Assembly: GCF_000143415.4 (NCBI RefSeq)
Contig: NW_003314261.1
Location: 4,752,691 to 4,816,690, forward strand
Origin: Selaginella moellendorffii
Lineage: Eukaryota > Streptophyta > Lycopodiopsida > Selaginellales > Selaginellaceae
Reading direction: 5' to 3'
DNA length: 64,000 nt
The position numbers and the translations under genes are program-made. This document shows, in pieces, positions 31,936 through 42,600 of this stretch. A model generated the notes under the pieces. The model was not told where the DNA came from, ran no database searches, and saw only the letters and a list, made by a program, of their open reading frames with translations. Position 1 is the first letter of the stretch; each line of letters opens with the position of its first letter.

Positions 31936-33533
31936 ATGAGCACTGTGGTGGATTTCCTAAGCTCGGCACCGGGATGGAACGCTGCGTGCATGGTTGTGGC
32001 AGCGCTGGTCTTCGTTGTATTGGTGATGTTGGGAAGAAAAGAGAACAGGAATTTGCCCCCAGGTCCTCCCGGCTGGCCGATCATCGGGAACTTAATGCAG
32101 CTCGGTCCCCTCCCCCACAGGACAATGGCTGGCTGGTGCCAAAAGTATGGACCTCTCGTCTACTGCAGGCTGGGCTCCACTCCGACCATCACCGCTAGCT
32201 CGCCTCAGATGATCCGGGAGCTGCTGTGGACTCAGGACGAAACTTTCGCGTCTCGGCCGAGAACTACTGCGGGAAAGCTCATGGCATACCACGACCAGGA
32301 CGTCGGGCTGGCCCCTTATGATGCTCACTGGAAGCTCATGAGGAGGATTTGCGTGGAGAACTTGCTGACGACACGAAGGATGGAAGGGTTCCAGAAGAGC
32401 CGGGCCGAGGAAGCTCGCGACCTGGTAGAGACAATGTTGAAGGAGGCCAAGGCTGGGAACACCATCAACATGAGGGAGCACTTGGGAGGCTTCACCATGA
32501 ATGTGATAACCAGAATGCTGATTGGAAAGAAATACTTTGGAACGGAGTCCACAGGTGAGAAGGAGGCCACCGATATTCGGGAGCTCCTACACGAGGCTGT
32601 TGCCCTCATTGGTGTTTTCTTCATTCCGGATCACGTACCGCTCCTCAAGTGGATGGATCCCAAAGGTTATAGGCACCAGTTTAAGAAGATTGGGAAGCGA
32701 ATGGACGACTACTACAGCTACATCATCGAGGAGCACAGGACGAGGCAGGAAGTGGTCGATGGTCCTAAGGACTTTGTGGACGTTCTTCTCGGTGAGAACA
32801 GCGAGCTCAACGACGTGGAAATCAAAGCACTGATACAGGTAACTAAGTCCTTGTTCCTTTGTATAGTAAAGTTTTATCTCAGGATATGGTCGTGGGGGGC
32901 ACCGATACCGCGTCCTTCACTATGGAGTGGTTTATGCTCGAGATGATCCGGAACCCGAAAGTTATGCGCAAAGTCCAGGAGGAGATAGACTCGGTGCTGG
33001 AAAAGAAAGTCACCAACAAACACTTGGTGGAAGAGTCGGATCTGGCGAGCCTCGACTACCTGAAAGCAGCTGTCAAAGAAACTTTCAGGATGCACCCGGT
33101 TGGCGGCTTCCTCATACCTCACGAGTCGATCGGAGACACCAAAGTTGCCGGCTACCACGTCCCCAAAGGCTCGCTCATCCTCATCAACACTCACGGGCTG
33201 GGAAGGAACACCGCGGTGTGGGACAACGTCGACGAGTTCCGGCCTGAGAGGTTCCTCAGGACCGACGATAAAGTCCACCTCCGCGACTCCGAGTACCGCG
33301 TCATTCCATTTGGCTCCGGCAAGCGGGCGTGCCCCGGTGCCCAACTCGGGCAGTCGATGCTCCTCCTCGGCCTGGGACGACTTTTGCGTGGATTCGACTG
33401 GTATCCACCGCCGGGAATGAGCACGGGAGACATCGACGTTATGGAAGCTTACGGCCTCACGACGCCGCCGAGGACTCCGTTGCGAGCAGTGGCAAAATCT
33501 CGGCTGGATGAGAGGTTCTACTCTCTCCATTAA
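31936..33533 (+). CDS. Cytochrome P450, CYP71 clan
   Basis: Two exons, 31936-32838 and 32883-33533, with a 44-nt intron; 517 aa. An N-terminal anchor (AACMVVAALVFVVLVMLG) is followed by the hinge LPPGPPGWPIIGNL. Further signatures: C-helix WKLMRRIC, I-helix MVVGGTDTAS, K-helix ETFR within KAAVKETFRMHPVGG, the DEFRPERFL segment, and the heme-binding loop PFGSGKRACPGAQLG with the Cys ligand. The intron sits just before the I-helix, as in many CYP71-clan genes. The K-helix to PERF region (HPVGGFLIPHESI, THGLGRNTAVWDNVDEF) resembles CYP703-type enzymes, but lycophytes have their own families and substrate cannot be inferred. The protein looks intact. The gene follows a relic LHCB promoter and precedes a decayed copy of itself. 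Confidence 0.95.
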
Positions 33534-33914
33534 TCTCAGATCAAGTATATCCTTTGTTTTGTTGGTTTTTGATGATTCAGATCTGAGTTGATTAGCAAAG
33601 GTTTTGACTGATGACAGTCTTTCAGCAACTGGGCAAGCATGCTTGGCTCAAGGAAGTGGTTGTGGTGGATGGTGACAGATTAAGATGGCAAGGAATAGTC
33701 AAAGCAGATCAAGCTAACCCTTGACTTATAGGGTGTGCAAGGACCCTTGCCATTCCATGGAAGGACCCTTGTGGACTCCATCGTGGATATTAGGTCGCTC
33801 TGCGTCTCCTAGATGTTGTGAGGCATGATTATCGCGAAATATCACAGAATTTTAACTTTAAATTAGATCTGTTTGATCCTAGAACTCAAGACTTCCATTT
33901 CCAGATTCCAAGTC

Positions 33915-34440
33915 ATGAGCATGATGGTGGATTTCCTGAGCTCGGTTGAGGGATGGAACGCTGCGTACATGCTTGTGGCAGCTCTGTGTTGTCTCGGTGA
34001 TGCTGGGAAGAAAAGAGAAAAGGAAGTTACCCTCAGGTCCTCCCGGCTGGCCGATCCTTGGGAACTTAATGCCGACCCCCACAGGACAATGGCTGGCTGG
34101 TGCCAAAAGTAGGGACCTCTCGTCTACTGCAGGCTTGGCTCCACTTGCTAGCTGGACTCAGGACGATACTTTCTCGTCTCGGCCGAGAACTACTGCAGGA
34201 ATGCTCATGTCATACCACGACCAGGACGTCGGGTCGGGCTGGCCCCTTACGACGCTCACTGGAAGCTCGTGAGAAGGATTTGCGTGGAGCACTTGTTGAC
34301 GACGTGAAGGATGGAAGGAGGCGGCCGGGTACAGACAATGTTGAACGAGGCCAAGGCTGGGAACACCATCAACATGAGGGAGCACTTCGAGCATGAGGAT
34401 GCTGGTTGGAATAAGGTACTTTGGAAGCGGTGAGAAGGAT
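33915..34440 (+). pseudogene. Decayed tandem P450 copy (N-terminal part)
   Basis: A broken duplicate of the preceding P450. It begins MSMMVDFLSSVEGWNAAYML, continues in another frame as LPSGPPGWPILGNL, and keeps blocks matching DETFASRPRTTAGKLMAYHD (here TFSSRPRTTAGMLMSYHDQD), WKLMRRICVE and NTINMRE. Several small deletions, frame changes and early stops occur. Sequence after about 34440 no longer aligns, so the I-helix, K-helix and heme loop are gone. Confidence 0.9.
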
Positions 34441-34444
34441 CCTG

Positions 34445-35165
34445 CATGGAGTTTTCTACATAAACGTGGTGTCCCTATGCTTGGAGCTTACATGGAAATG
34501 ACTGAGTGAAGGGAGACTCTCTCCCTCACCTTGGTGGCCTCAATTTAACTTAGCACTCTATGAGCTCAAAGTCAAGTTACAGAAATTCTTTTGTGTTTTA
34601 CAACTTTTGTTTTCCTTTTCTTTCTATTCTTTATATATGTCAAAAGAAAAAGATACGTATTTTAATCACATGACTTGTGTTTTTCATTTTGCCATTCAGC
34701 TAAAAAAAATGCATTGATGACATAAAAGCAGTCGGCTGAAAAGCACCATTGAGTTTCTATCATCACAAACAATGACGAAACAGCGGTTGTCGTACCTTTG
34801 AGCTCACTAGTTGGTACTCAAACTAAACTTAAGTCTTAAACCTTGGGCTCAAGTGGTTCGAGGGCTGAAGATGTTGGAGCTAAATTGGTTTGGTTTTGGC
34901 CAAGTTGGTATCAATTTCCGAGTCCAGGTGAGGTTGCACAATGGTGGAGTGGTTTATTTTTGTAAATTGGATTCTTTGGCTCGCACCAAAGTTTCTTGGT
35001 TTGTTTGAACTAAGTATTGAGTAGGAAAATCTAGTTTGTATACCCATACTCATGAGACTTTAAAAAGCTAGAAAGTGTGTGGTTCTAAACTTCCATCTGC
35101 TGTTATATGCAGATGACTTACAAAGAAAAAATTACAGAAGCAGCTTTTGCCAAACAACAGGACTA
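34445..35165. other. AT-rich intergenic DNA
   Basis: About 700 nt with no recognisable coding potential or structured repeat. Confidence 0.5.
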
Positions 35166-36013
35166 TCCATCAGAGCAAATAGATCGTGATCTTCGAGTCC
35201 AAAGCTGTGATAGCACCACCCAGTTATCGAGGACAGGAAGTCACCACCTACAAATACTTAGGGTATCATCTCCACCACCAACGCGCATGGACGACTGGAC
35301 TTATACAGCGGGAAGCAGTAGCAAATTGGGCATACTACGGCCTAATCAATACGCTCCGACAAAACGGTATCTACTGATGGGACGCCCGAAAAGAGCACCC
35401 AACCAATCTGGTCCTGGCTGGAAGACTTGAACCACACGTTCACCAGCCACAGACTTTAGCATTCAGGAAAGAGCATCATATGGACTCCTTTACATCAAAA
35501 TTGAATTTAATCCAGGCATGGAAACTCATCATACTCTCACTTCTTCAACCATTGTATACAAACAACAAACTACAGATGGTGGAAGGACTGCCAACAATGG
35601 ATGGAGAGACTATAATTCAACTTTGAATTGTTCCTGGCACAATTGGTGACAAAGGTCCCCCAAGCATGGATCAGCCTCAAAGGTTGGCTAGTAGGATCCA
35701 ACAAGAACCCCAAGTTCCAACTTACATGATGTCAAATCCAAGTTGGAAAGTAGTCCACGACATCACTGGCAACACCGATCACCCCTAGAGACTAGCGTTG
35801 GTGTCACCTCTGCCGATTGGGGACTAAGATGTGATTTATGAATGTCCAGCATACATACGTCTACAATTATTCTTGCTGAACTTCACGGCTCCAAACCTCC
35901 CAGAACTCATCGGAAACCCGGACTCGGCAGCTATGGCAGCACTCTTCCTGCGAGCGCTAGACGAAAGGCAGACAACTCCTGGCTATAACTTCCCGGACGA
36001 GCCTCATGACTGA
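35166..36013 (+). mobile_element. LINE-like (non-LTR) retroelement 3' fragment
   Basis: Translating across several frames gives VIFESKAVIAPPSYRG, VTTYKYLGYHLH and NWAYYGLINTLRQNGIY, which resemble the distal part of non-LTR reverse transcriptases (YKYLG motif). Further on comes CHLCRLGTK-DVIYECPAYIR, a zf-RVT-like CxxC...C knuckle, and the end NFPDEPHD. Stops and shifts break the frame. No poly-A tail or target duplication was identified, so the boundaries are approximate. Confidence 0.55.
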
Positions 36014-36634
36014 ATCAAGAGACAAACAGCAAGGACAATGATCTACATTGAATTACATTGCACTGCATTGCATCGCAACACAGCACACAGCATGGAATGA
36101 GCAAAGTCCCCCCTCTTCCCCCCCCCTTCTCTCTGTGTGTGTAAACTACATAACAATAGAATTAAGAAAAGAAAAGCCAGATTTCTTTACTAATGTGTTC
36201 ATGTGGCACCTAAAGAAGGCTTTTCCTCAGCTAACAGCGTGCGATGTCATCTGTCTGTTCAACTTCTCGCTAGTAAGAGTAAAAAGGCTGTGGCCACGAA
36301 GATAGAGCATAGCCTCCATACTAAAAGAACTAGATCACTAGAAGAAAAGAAGAGTTTCTTCGAGATCTTACTCTGAATTTGCAGAGATCAATCCGCATAG
36401 GTTGATCCTCTCACTGTCATCACAGGTAAAGTAAGCGAAAGAGGGATAGTTTTGACCACCATCAAAGGCCAAAAGGTATGCCTAAAACGATCATGCTTAG
36501 CAATGATGATATGGCACCTGACATGGAAATTCGTGCCACGCAGCCCTATTTATGCGATTGCTTTGATATGATATACTTTTTATGGTGATCCGTTGAACTC
36601 CATATCATATTCGTTGCCAGGGCCTTATCACCTT
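36014..36634. other. Intergenic region upstream of the LHCB promoter
   Basis: About 620 nt, AT-rich, with no supportable gene. A CT/C-rich tract lies near 36104-36140. Confidence 0.45.
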
Positions 36635-37064
36635 CCCGTGGAGAAAAATATCGGGTAGAAAGAAGTGGCCATGGTTGGCCGTGGAGATTACAGGGATAGC
36701 CACTGCCAGCGTATGACATGGACCGAGCGGCAAGCCCATGCCAGCAATGACATGGCACACGTGGACACGAGAGAGGCAACCAGTTGGGCTCGCGAGCTGG
36801 ACCCACAGCGCGGTGCAATTGGCTGGAAGGCGTCCAGCTCATCCGAATTTCGATAATGTCATCGGCTGGAAATCGTCCACCTCGGCCAGAATCCAATTGT
36901 CACCCCTCATTGGCCGGGAGGCGCCACGACGGGATAAGGTAAGGCGCGCATTTAAACACTACACTGGGGAGTGTTGGGGCAGCAGTCCAGTGTGTAGTGA
37001 GTGAGCATTCGAGCACAGGAGCGATCTCTTCTCTTCCCCTTTGGTTGCTTAGATCGATCGAGCA
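36635..37064 (+). promoter_or_regulatory. LHCB promoter and 5' leader with G-box, CCAAT, I-box and TATA
   Basis: Visible elements upstream of ATG 37065: G-box CACGTG at 36758-36763; inverted CCAAT (ATTGG) at 36909-36913; I-box GATAAG at 36933-36938; TATA-like CATTTAAA at 36949-36956. A leader of about 90 nt with a CT-rich stretch follows. G-box plus GATAAG ahead of the TATA element is typical of light-regulated plant promoters. Activity is inferred. Confidence 0.65.
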
Positions 37065-37883
37065 ATGGCCGCCATGACTGCCACCGCCACAATGGCCGCT
37101 CCATCCACATTCGCCGGCCAGACCGGTCTCAAGCCCCAGAACGAGTTCGTCGCCCGCAACGCTAGCAATGGCTCCCGGATCGCGATGCGCAAGACCGGCA
37201 AGGCTTCCTCGGTGGGAGGAGGCAGCCCCTGGTATGGCCCCGACCGCGTCAAGTACCTCGGCCCCTTCAGCGGCGAGTCCCCCTCCTACCTCACCGGCGA
37301 GTACCCGGGCGACTACGGCTGGGACACCGCCGGGCTGTCGGCCGACCCAGAGACCTTCGCCAAGAACAGGGAGCTCGAGGTGATCCACTCCCGCTGGGCG
37401 ATGCTGGGCGCGCTGGGATGCGTCTTCCCGGAGCTCCTCTCCAAGAACGGCATCAAATTCGGCGAGGCGGTGTGGTTCAAGGCCGGCTCCCAGATCTTCA
37501 AGGAGGGCGGCCTCGACTACCTGGGCAACCCTAGCCTCGTCCACGCCCAGTCCATCCTCGCCATCTGGGCGTCCCAGGTCATCCTCATGGGCGCCGTGGA
37601 GGGCTACCGCATCGCCGGAGGGCCGTTGGGCGAGGTGACGGACCCGATCTACCCAGGTGGCAGCTTCGACCCCCTTGGATTGGCCGAGGATCCCGAGGCG
37701 TTTGCGGAGCTCAAGGTGAAGGAGCTCAAGAATGGACGGCTGGCGATGTTCTCCATGTTTGGCTTCTTTGTCCAGGCCATCGTCACCGGTAAGGGCCCCC
37801 TCGAGAACTTGTCCGACCACCTGGCAGATCCAGTGGCTAACAATGCCTGGGCATATGCCACCAACTTCACCCCCGGGTCTTAG
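37065..37883 (+). CDS. LHCB: LHCII chlorophyll a/b-binding protein (LHCB1/2 type)
   Basis: Intronless, 272 aa, ATG 37065. The protein captures light for photosystem II in thylakoids. The N-terminal 40 residues are a transit peptide ([20 protein letters not shown]). Mature landmarks: RKTGKASS (an RKT site like the Thr phosphorylated in state transitions), the trimerisation motif WYGPDR, helix [21 protein letters not shown], helix [21 protein letters not shown], helix [21 protein letters not shown] and the end [14 protein letters not shown]. Chlorophyll ligands Glu, His and Asn/Arg are in place. Codon use is strongly C/G-ending, as expected for a highly expressed gene. LHCB1 versus LHCB2 is not decided by eye. 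Confidence 0.98.
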   Translation: MAAMTATATMAAPSTFAGQTGLKPQNEFVARNASNGSRIAMRKTGKASSVGGGSPWYGPDRVKYLGPFSGESPSYLTGEYPGDYGWDTAGLSADPETFAKNRELEVIHSRWAMLGALGCVFPELLSKNGIKFGEAVWFKAGSQIFKEGGLDYLGNPSLVHAQSILAIWASQVILMGAVEGYRIAGGPLGEVTDPIYPGGSFDPLGLAEDPEAFAELKVKELKNGRLAMFSMFGFFVQAIVTGKGPLENLSDHLADPVANNAWAYATNFTPGS

Positions 37884-38488
37884 AGATTCCCAGGGCATCT
37901 CTCCAGGGCATGGTGGGCGCGAAGAGGCGAATCAAATCGATTGGGTGAATGATACCACACTCCAACCACAACAAAAAAAAAAATTGTTCTAAGGTTTTTT
38001 TTTTCTTTTGGGTGTGTCTCTACTACGCTATGAATTCCAAATGAATTCTTTTTGTACATGGAAGGGGGGGGGGGAAAGATCCATCTATGCCCTGGTTTGC
38101 TGTATTATAAAGATTGATTTGAATAAAACGAAGGAACGTTGTTCCTCCTTTTTTTAAACAGATTTAAATTGAGAGGTATATTCGCGATATATTCGTTTTA
38201 TTTGGGTTTCTCTCTAGAACCCTATTTCTTTGCTAAAGCCCTTGTAGCGAGGCGGAGCGTGGGGCGATGGCGCTTATTTGCGGTCGGGACTGGTATGTCG
38301 ATAATGTGCTTGTCATGGTCGGGATTCTTGAAATTTCTGATATTTGCTTCGTCTTGATGCTTGAAACGTGCCAGGAATGGCTGATCAATCGTTTTGATGC
38401 TTCGAATGCCATGAAAATCTTGCTGCATCTAGCCCCCGTTTTGCTACCGCTCTCATTCTAGGAGTATCTAGGCGCTCTTGGATTCATC
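37884..38488. other. LHCB 3' region and BPG2 upstream region
   Basis: About 600 nt holding the LHCB 3' UTR (homopolymer A, T and G tracts near 37972, 37995 and 38066) and the leader of the next gene. Short ORFs here show no recognisable motif. Confidence 0.45.
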
Positions 38489-40893
38489 ATGCCAGTATTC
38501 AGCGCGTCCGCGTTGGTTTCACCCAGCGCATTCTCGACCTCGCGCTGGCTTGCTGCGAATATCGTGGCTAGCAGCTCCGAGAGGAAGAATGTGAAGTCTT
38601 TCGCCAAGAAGACTTTGCAAGGTGATTCAATCGTGATTGAGATCGCTGATAAAAAGCGATTGGATCGTTTTGGAGCAAGACACGAGAAGACCAGACAAGA
38701 AACACAGTACAAGGCTGGCGATTCTCGGAAGTTTAAAGGACCAGCTGATCCAAAGGAATCGACCAAAGAGGAGGTTTCGTCAGGGTATGTTCCGCTTCCA
38801 AGCAGGGGTGACAAGTTTTTGGAGGAGCAGAAAGTCAGAGACCAAGCTCTGGTAGAGAAACTGGCCGCAAAGCGTGAAAAGAAGAAGGGGAAGTCACAGG
38901 TGGTCAAGCTAAAATCTCTCGAGCCTTGCTGCTATGGTTGCGGTGCAGTTCTCCAGTATACGCAAGAAAACACTCCTGGATACATCAATGCCGAGACGTA
39001 TGAATTGGTAAGTTCCTTTTTCTGGTTACACTTTGATAGTAACAGTCCACGTTCTCTATGCAGAAAAAGAAGCACCATCAGCTAAAATCTGTGCTCTGTA
39101 GCAGATGCCAACTGATGTGCCATGGAAAGCTTATACCTGCCGTCGGTGGCTACGGCATCTATGGACGCGAGAAAGGTTTTGTGACGGCGGAGGAATTGCG
39201 TGCGCAATTGGCACATATACGCGAGGAAAGAGTATTGGTGTTGAAACTCGTAAGTTGATTGTAATTCATGCATCAATCTGAAGTCTTTGTTTGCAGGTTG
39301 ACATTGTGGATTTCAGTGGCAGTTTTCTTACCCGTGTTCGCGATCTCGTCGGGAATAATCCAATTGTTTTGGTGGCGACCAAGGTGCTGTTTCTGTATAC
39401 ATTTCAAAGCTTGTTGTGAATGCATGACTGCAGGTCGATCTTCTTCCTGAAGGTACAGACTTGGCAGCTGTTGGCGACTGGATTGTAGAGTCTACACAAC
39501 GAAAGAAACTGAAGTAACCAATGCGCCCTTTCTATAGCCTGTTTTCTGATGTCGCTGTACTGCTTGTAGTGTAATCAGTGTGCATTTGACGAGCGCGAAG
39601 TACTTCATGGGCATTACAAATATTGTCAAAGAGATTCACCGCGAAAGACAGGTCTGTTTTTTATTCGTTGGCATTATGACTCATGTTGAAAATTATGTTT
39701 TCAGGGACGTGATGTCTATATACTGGTACGTGGGTTTTGAAGTTTTGATTTATTGTGATTATATGTTTTTATTCCAGGGAGCAGCCAACGTCGGTAAATC
39801 CGCATTCATCAGCTCTCTGCTCAGTAAGCTATTCACGTGCACACAATTGAAGAAACGTTCTTGTCTGTCTGTTTTGCAGAAGAAATGGCCGCTAGAGATC
39901 CAATTGCAGCGGTAGCAAGGAAACGCAAGCCAGTTCAGTCAGTTTTACCTGGCACTACAGTCGGCCCAATCTCAATCGATGCTTTTGCTAGTGGAGGGGT
40001 ACGCATTTGATTTTCTTGTTGTCTAAGTTGATCTTCTGCTTAGAGCATGTACGATACTCCTGGGGTTCACCTTCACCACCGTATTGAGACTGCTATCTCC
40101 CCAGACGATCTTCCATCACTTTTTCCAGCTCGTCGTCTTCGAGGCTATGTAGTCTCACCGATTCTTGAACGGAAGGGCCCCGAGTCCATATTTTCAGAAG
40201 CTCTGAAGCAAGCGGAGAAGGACGAGGTGATATCGAACGTACAGGACCTTACCGGCACTACTATGTTCTGGGGAGGCATCGCAAGGATCGATGTCTTGAA
40301 GGTAAATGAATTGGTCTTTTGACAGCTTGTGATTAGAATCGTGTATGCAGGCTCCTCAAAACACCCGGTTGACGTTCTATGCCTCAGCAGCACTGCGGGT
40401 ACACAAAGTCCTCACATCCGAAGCTGACGAGTTCTATAAAGTAAGTTTTTGTTTTCTCAAACTTGTACAGTCTGACCATTTCTCCGCAGAGAGAACTTGG
40501 AAAGACTCTAGTCCCACCATCCGATGAGAGAGCTTCGGCATGGCCCGGTTTAGATCACCGAAACAAGTTCACTTTCGATTACGATGACACCAGGTATGCA
40601 GCCTCTGTTCAGCTCTCTTTTCTTTTCCTTATCGTATATATCCTCGCAGACCTGTCGGAGACATTGCGATATCGGGTCTCGGCTGGATGAGAATGGAGTT
40701 CCTCCAAACGGAAAGTGGAGTTGAAGACTCCTTGGAACTGGAGGTTTATGTCCCCCGGGGAATTGAGGTTTTCCGTCGGCCGGCTATTCCAGTGGGTGCC
40801 AACACGCACTCATGGTACTCGTTCTCAGAGTTGACGGCGGAGCAGGAGAAAACGAGGCCGAGGCTCTACTACAGTGAACACAGGGGATTGTAG
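38489..40893 (+). CDS. BPG2: BPG2-like circularly permuted plastid GTPase
   Basis: ATG 38489, many short exons. BPG2 (YqeH/NOA1 family) is a plastid GTPase needed for chloroplast rRNA processing. The N-terminus is transit-like (MPVFSASALVSPSAFSTSRW). A four-Cys zinc region follows (CCYGCGAVLQY and VLCSRCQLMCHG, bridged by YINAETYEL-KKKHHQLKS). GTPase motifs come in permuted order G4-G5-G1-G2-G3: VLVATK-VDLLPEG (G4), SVHLTSAKYF (G5 region), GAANVGKSAFISSLL (P-loop), LPGTTVGPI (G2) and YDTPGVHLHHR (G3). The C-terminal domain ends PVGDIAISGLGWMRMEF and LYYSEHRGL. BPG2 rather than NOA1 is chosen from GYVPLPSRGDKFLEE and TTMFWGGIARIDVLK. No frame break seen. Confidence 0.93.
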
Positions 40894-41138
40894 TTTGCAG
40901 TTAGTACTTGCGGCGATACAGTGTAGCGACAAACATTCCGCTCAGAAGAGTTCCCAGCAACCAGGATTCCTGTGATGGTCCCGAAGTCCGACGTGTCCGT
41001 GGATGGACTCTCCAGACAAGCAGCCTCATCCAAGAGCACGTCACACCTCCACGCGAGTTCCTCATGCTGTCCAACGCGAAGAGGAGCAACGAAGAGCAAA
41101 GAAGAGGAGCAAGGAGCAATTACGCACAGAAAGTCTCA

Positions 41139-42546
41139 TGCTTCGCCGAGAAGCGTTTGTTCTTCGTGAAACCAGTTATGGCCAGATAGCAGCAGCATCG
41201 CTTTTGTGGATCCAATCTCTCGGGAGGTATGAGACGATTCCATCTGAGAACTCATCTGTTGAATATTCTATAGCAGATGCTCAGTCGCCAACATATTTAC
41301 TCGGGAATTCTCTACAGCTTTGGTCCCTAGAGATCCATCTCCGGAGATTTCCATGTCGTCGCTTCAGCGATCACGAGCTCTGCCCAGCTCCGAATTCCTG
41401 CAACAGAAGGATCATGCTTCCAATTACTGTGTGGAGAAGCCTCAGAATGCAGCCGCTAGTTTGAGGAAGATCTTTTGTTCTCAGCAAGTTCAGCAAGTGG
41501 GTATCCGTCTTGTGCTCTTTAGAATTTTGCTAAAGTTTTCTCTGCTCAGACGAGGCTCGCACCCGCGGAAAGAATCAAGCAGGGTTTCCAGAGATTCAAG
41601 CAAGAGACATACAAGTAAGCTATCAATTCAATTCTTCCGTTTCACTGCTGCTACTTGACCAGCCAAAAACCAGAGCTCTTCAGCCAATTGGCCACAGGAC
41701 AACATCCCAAGGTCAGCACGTTTGATCGATGTCGATCAATGTTGTGTCCTCAATTACGGTGCTTTTTTCTTGAATTTTTTTTTTTTTTTTTTTTTGGTTT
41801 CCAGTTCATGGTGATCGCTTGCTCCGATTCTAGAGTTTGTCCCACAACAATTCTGGGGTTCCAGCCAGGGGAAGCATTTGTCGTTCGCAACATTGCAAAC
41901 ATGGTGCCTCCTCCGGAACAGGTATCTACTGGTTTAGAAACGTTTTTGAGCTCACCAAGTTCACAGGCTGGCTATCCAGGAACGAGCGCAGCTCTTGAAT
42001 ACGCAGTCACGGCTCTCAAGGTAAATCAAAGATTTGGATCTTTTTTCGTGTTCTAGCTGAGGAAACGTCTCTCCAGGTCGAGAACATTTTGGTGATCGGA
42101 CATAGTAGATGCGGCGGCATCAAGGCTCTCATGACACAAAAAGAAAACACAAACAAATGGAGGTGAGTCTCACATTCGCGTGACGAGAGAGTATCCACCT
42201 TGCCTTTTCTTACAGTTCGTTCATTGAGGACTGGGTCGAAATCGGACGTCCAGCTCGTGCCGTGACGCTCGCCGCAGCAGCCCAGCAGCAAGTTGAGCAC
42301 CAATGTACAAAATGCGAGAAGGCAAGTGACAAGAAGTTTGTCCGAACTTTCAAGCTAAAACAAGTTTGGTCCTTGCAGGAATCCGTGAATGTGTCGCTGG
42401 CAAACCTTCTTGCCTTCCCTTTCATCAAGGAAGCGGTCTCCAGCGGCACGCTTGCTCTCCATGGCGGCTACTACAACTTTGTGGAGGGCTCGTTCGAGTA
42501 CTGGTGGTACGGAATTGACGGGAAGAGCGAGGTGTCCAAGTTCTAG
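41139..42546 (+). CDS. Beta carbonic anhydrase, probably organelle-targeted
   Basis: Interconverts CO2 and bicarbonate. Zinc-site motifs: [20 protein letters not shown] (Cys and the Asp-Arg dyad), [13 protein letters not shown], and [13 protein letters not shown] (His and second Cys). Later blocks are [44 protein letters not shown] and the terminal VSKF. The 5' end is inferred: ATG 41139 opens [20 protein letters not shown], then a GT-AG intron of about 50 nt (near 41227-41276) keeps frame into [18 protein letters not shown]; this N-terminus looks like a mitochondrial or plastid presequence. A shorter start at ATG 41353 is the alternative. An intron near 41775 contains a run of over 20 T. The catalytic core is complete. 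Confidence 0.9.
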
Positions 42547-42600
42547 ATCTCCTGGAGGTCAGTTTGTTATTTGATTGATCGATTGGAAGCGTGATCATCG

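Noticed and set aside
40901-41119. Minus-strand frame ending SWLLGTLLSGMFVATLYRRK
   Set aside because: It looks like a short membrane tail, but no upstream exons, start or family could be found, and it overlaps the probable leader of the carbonic anhydrase gene.
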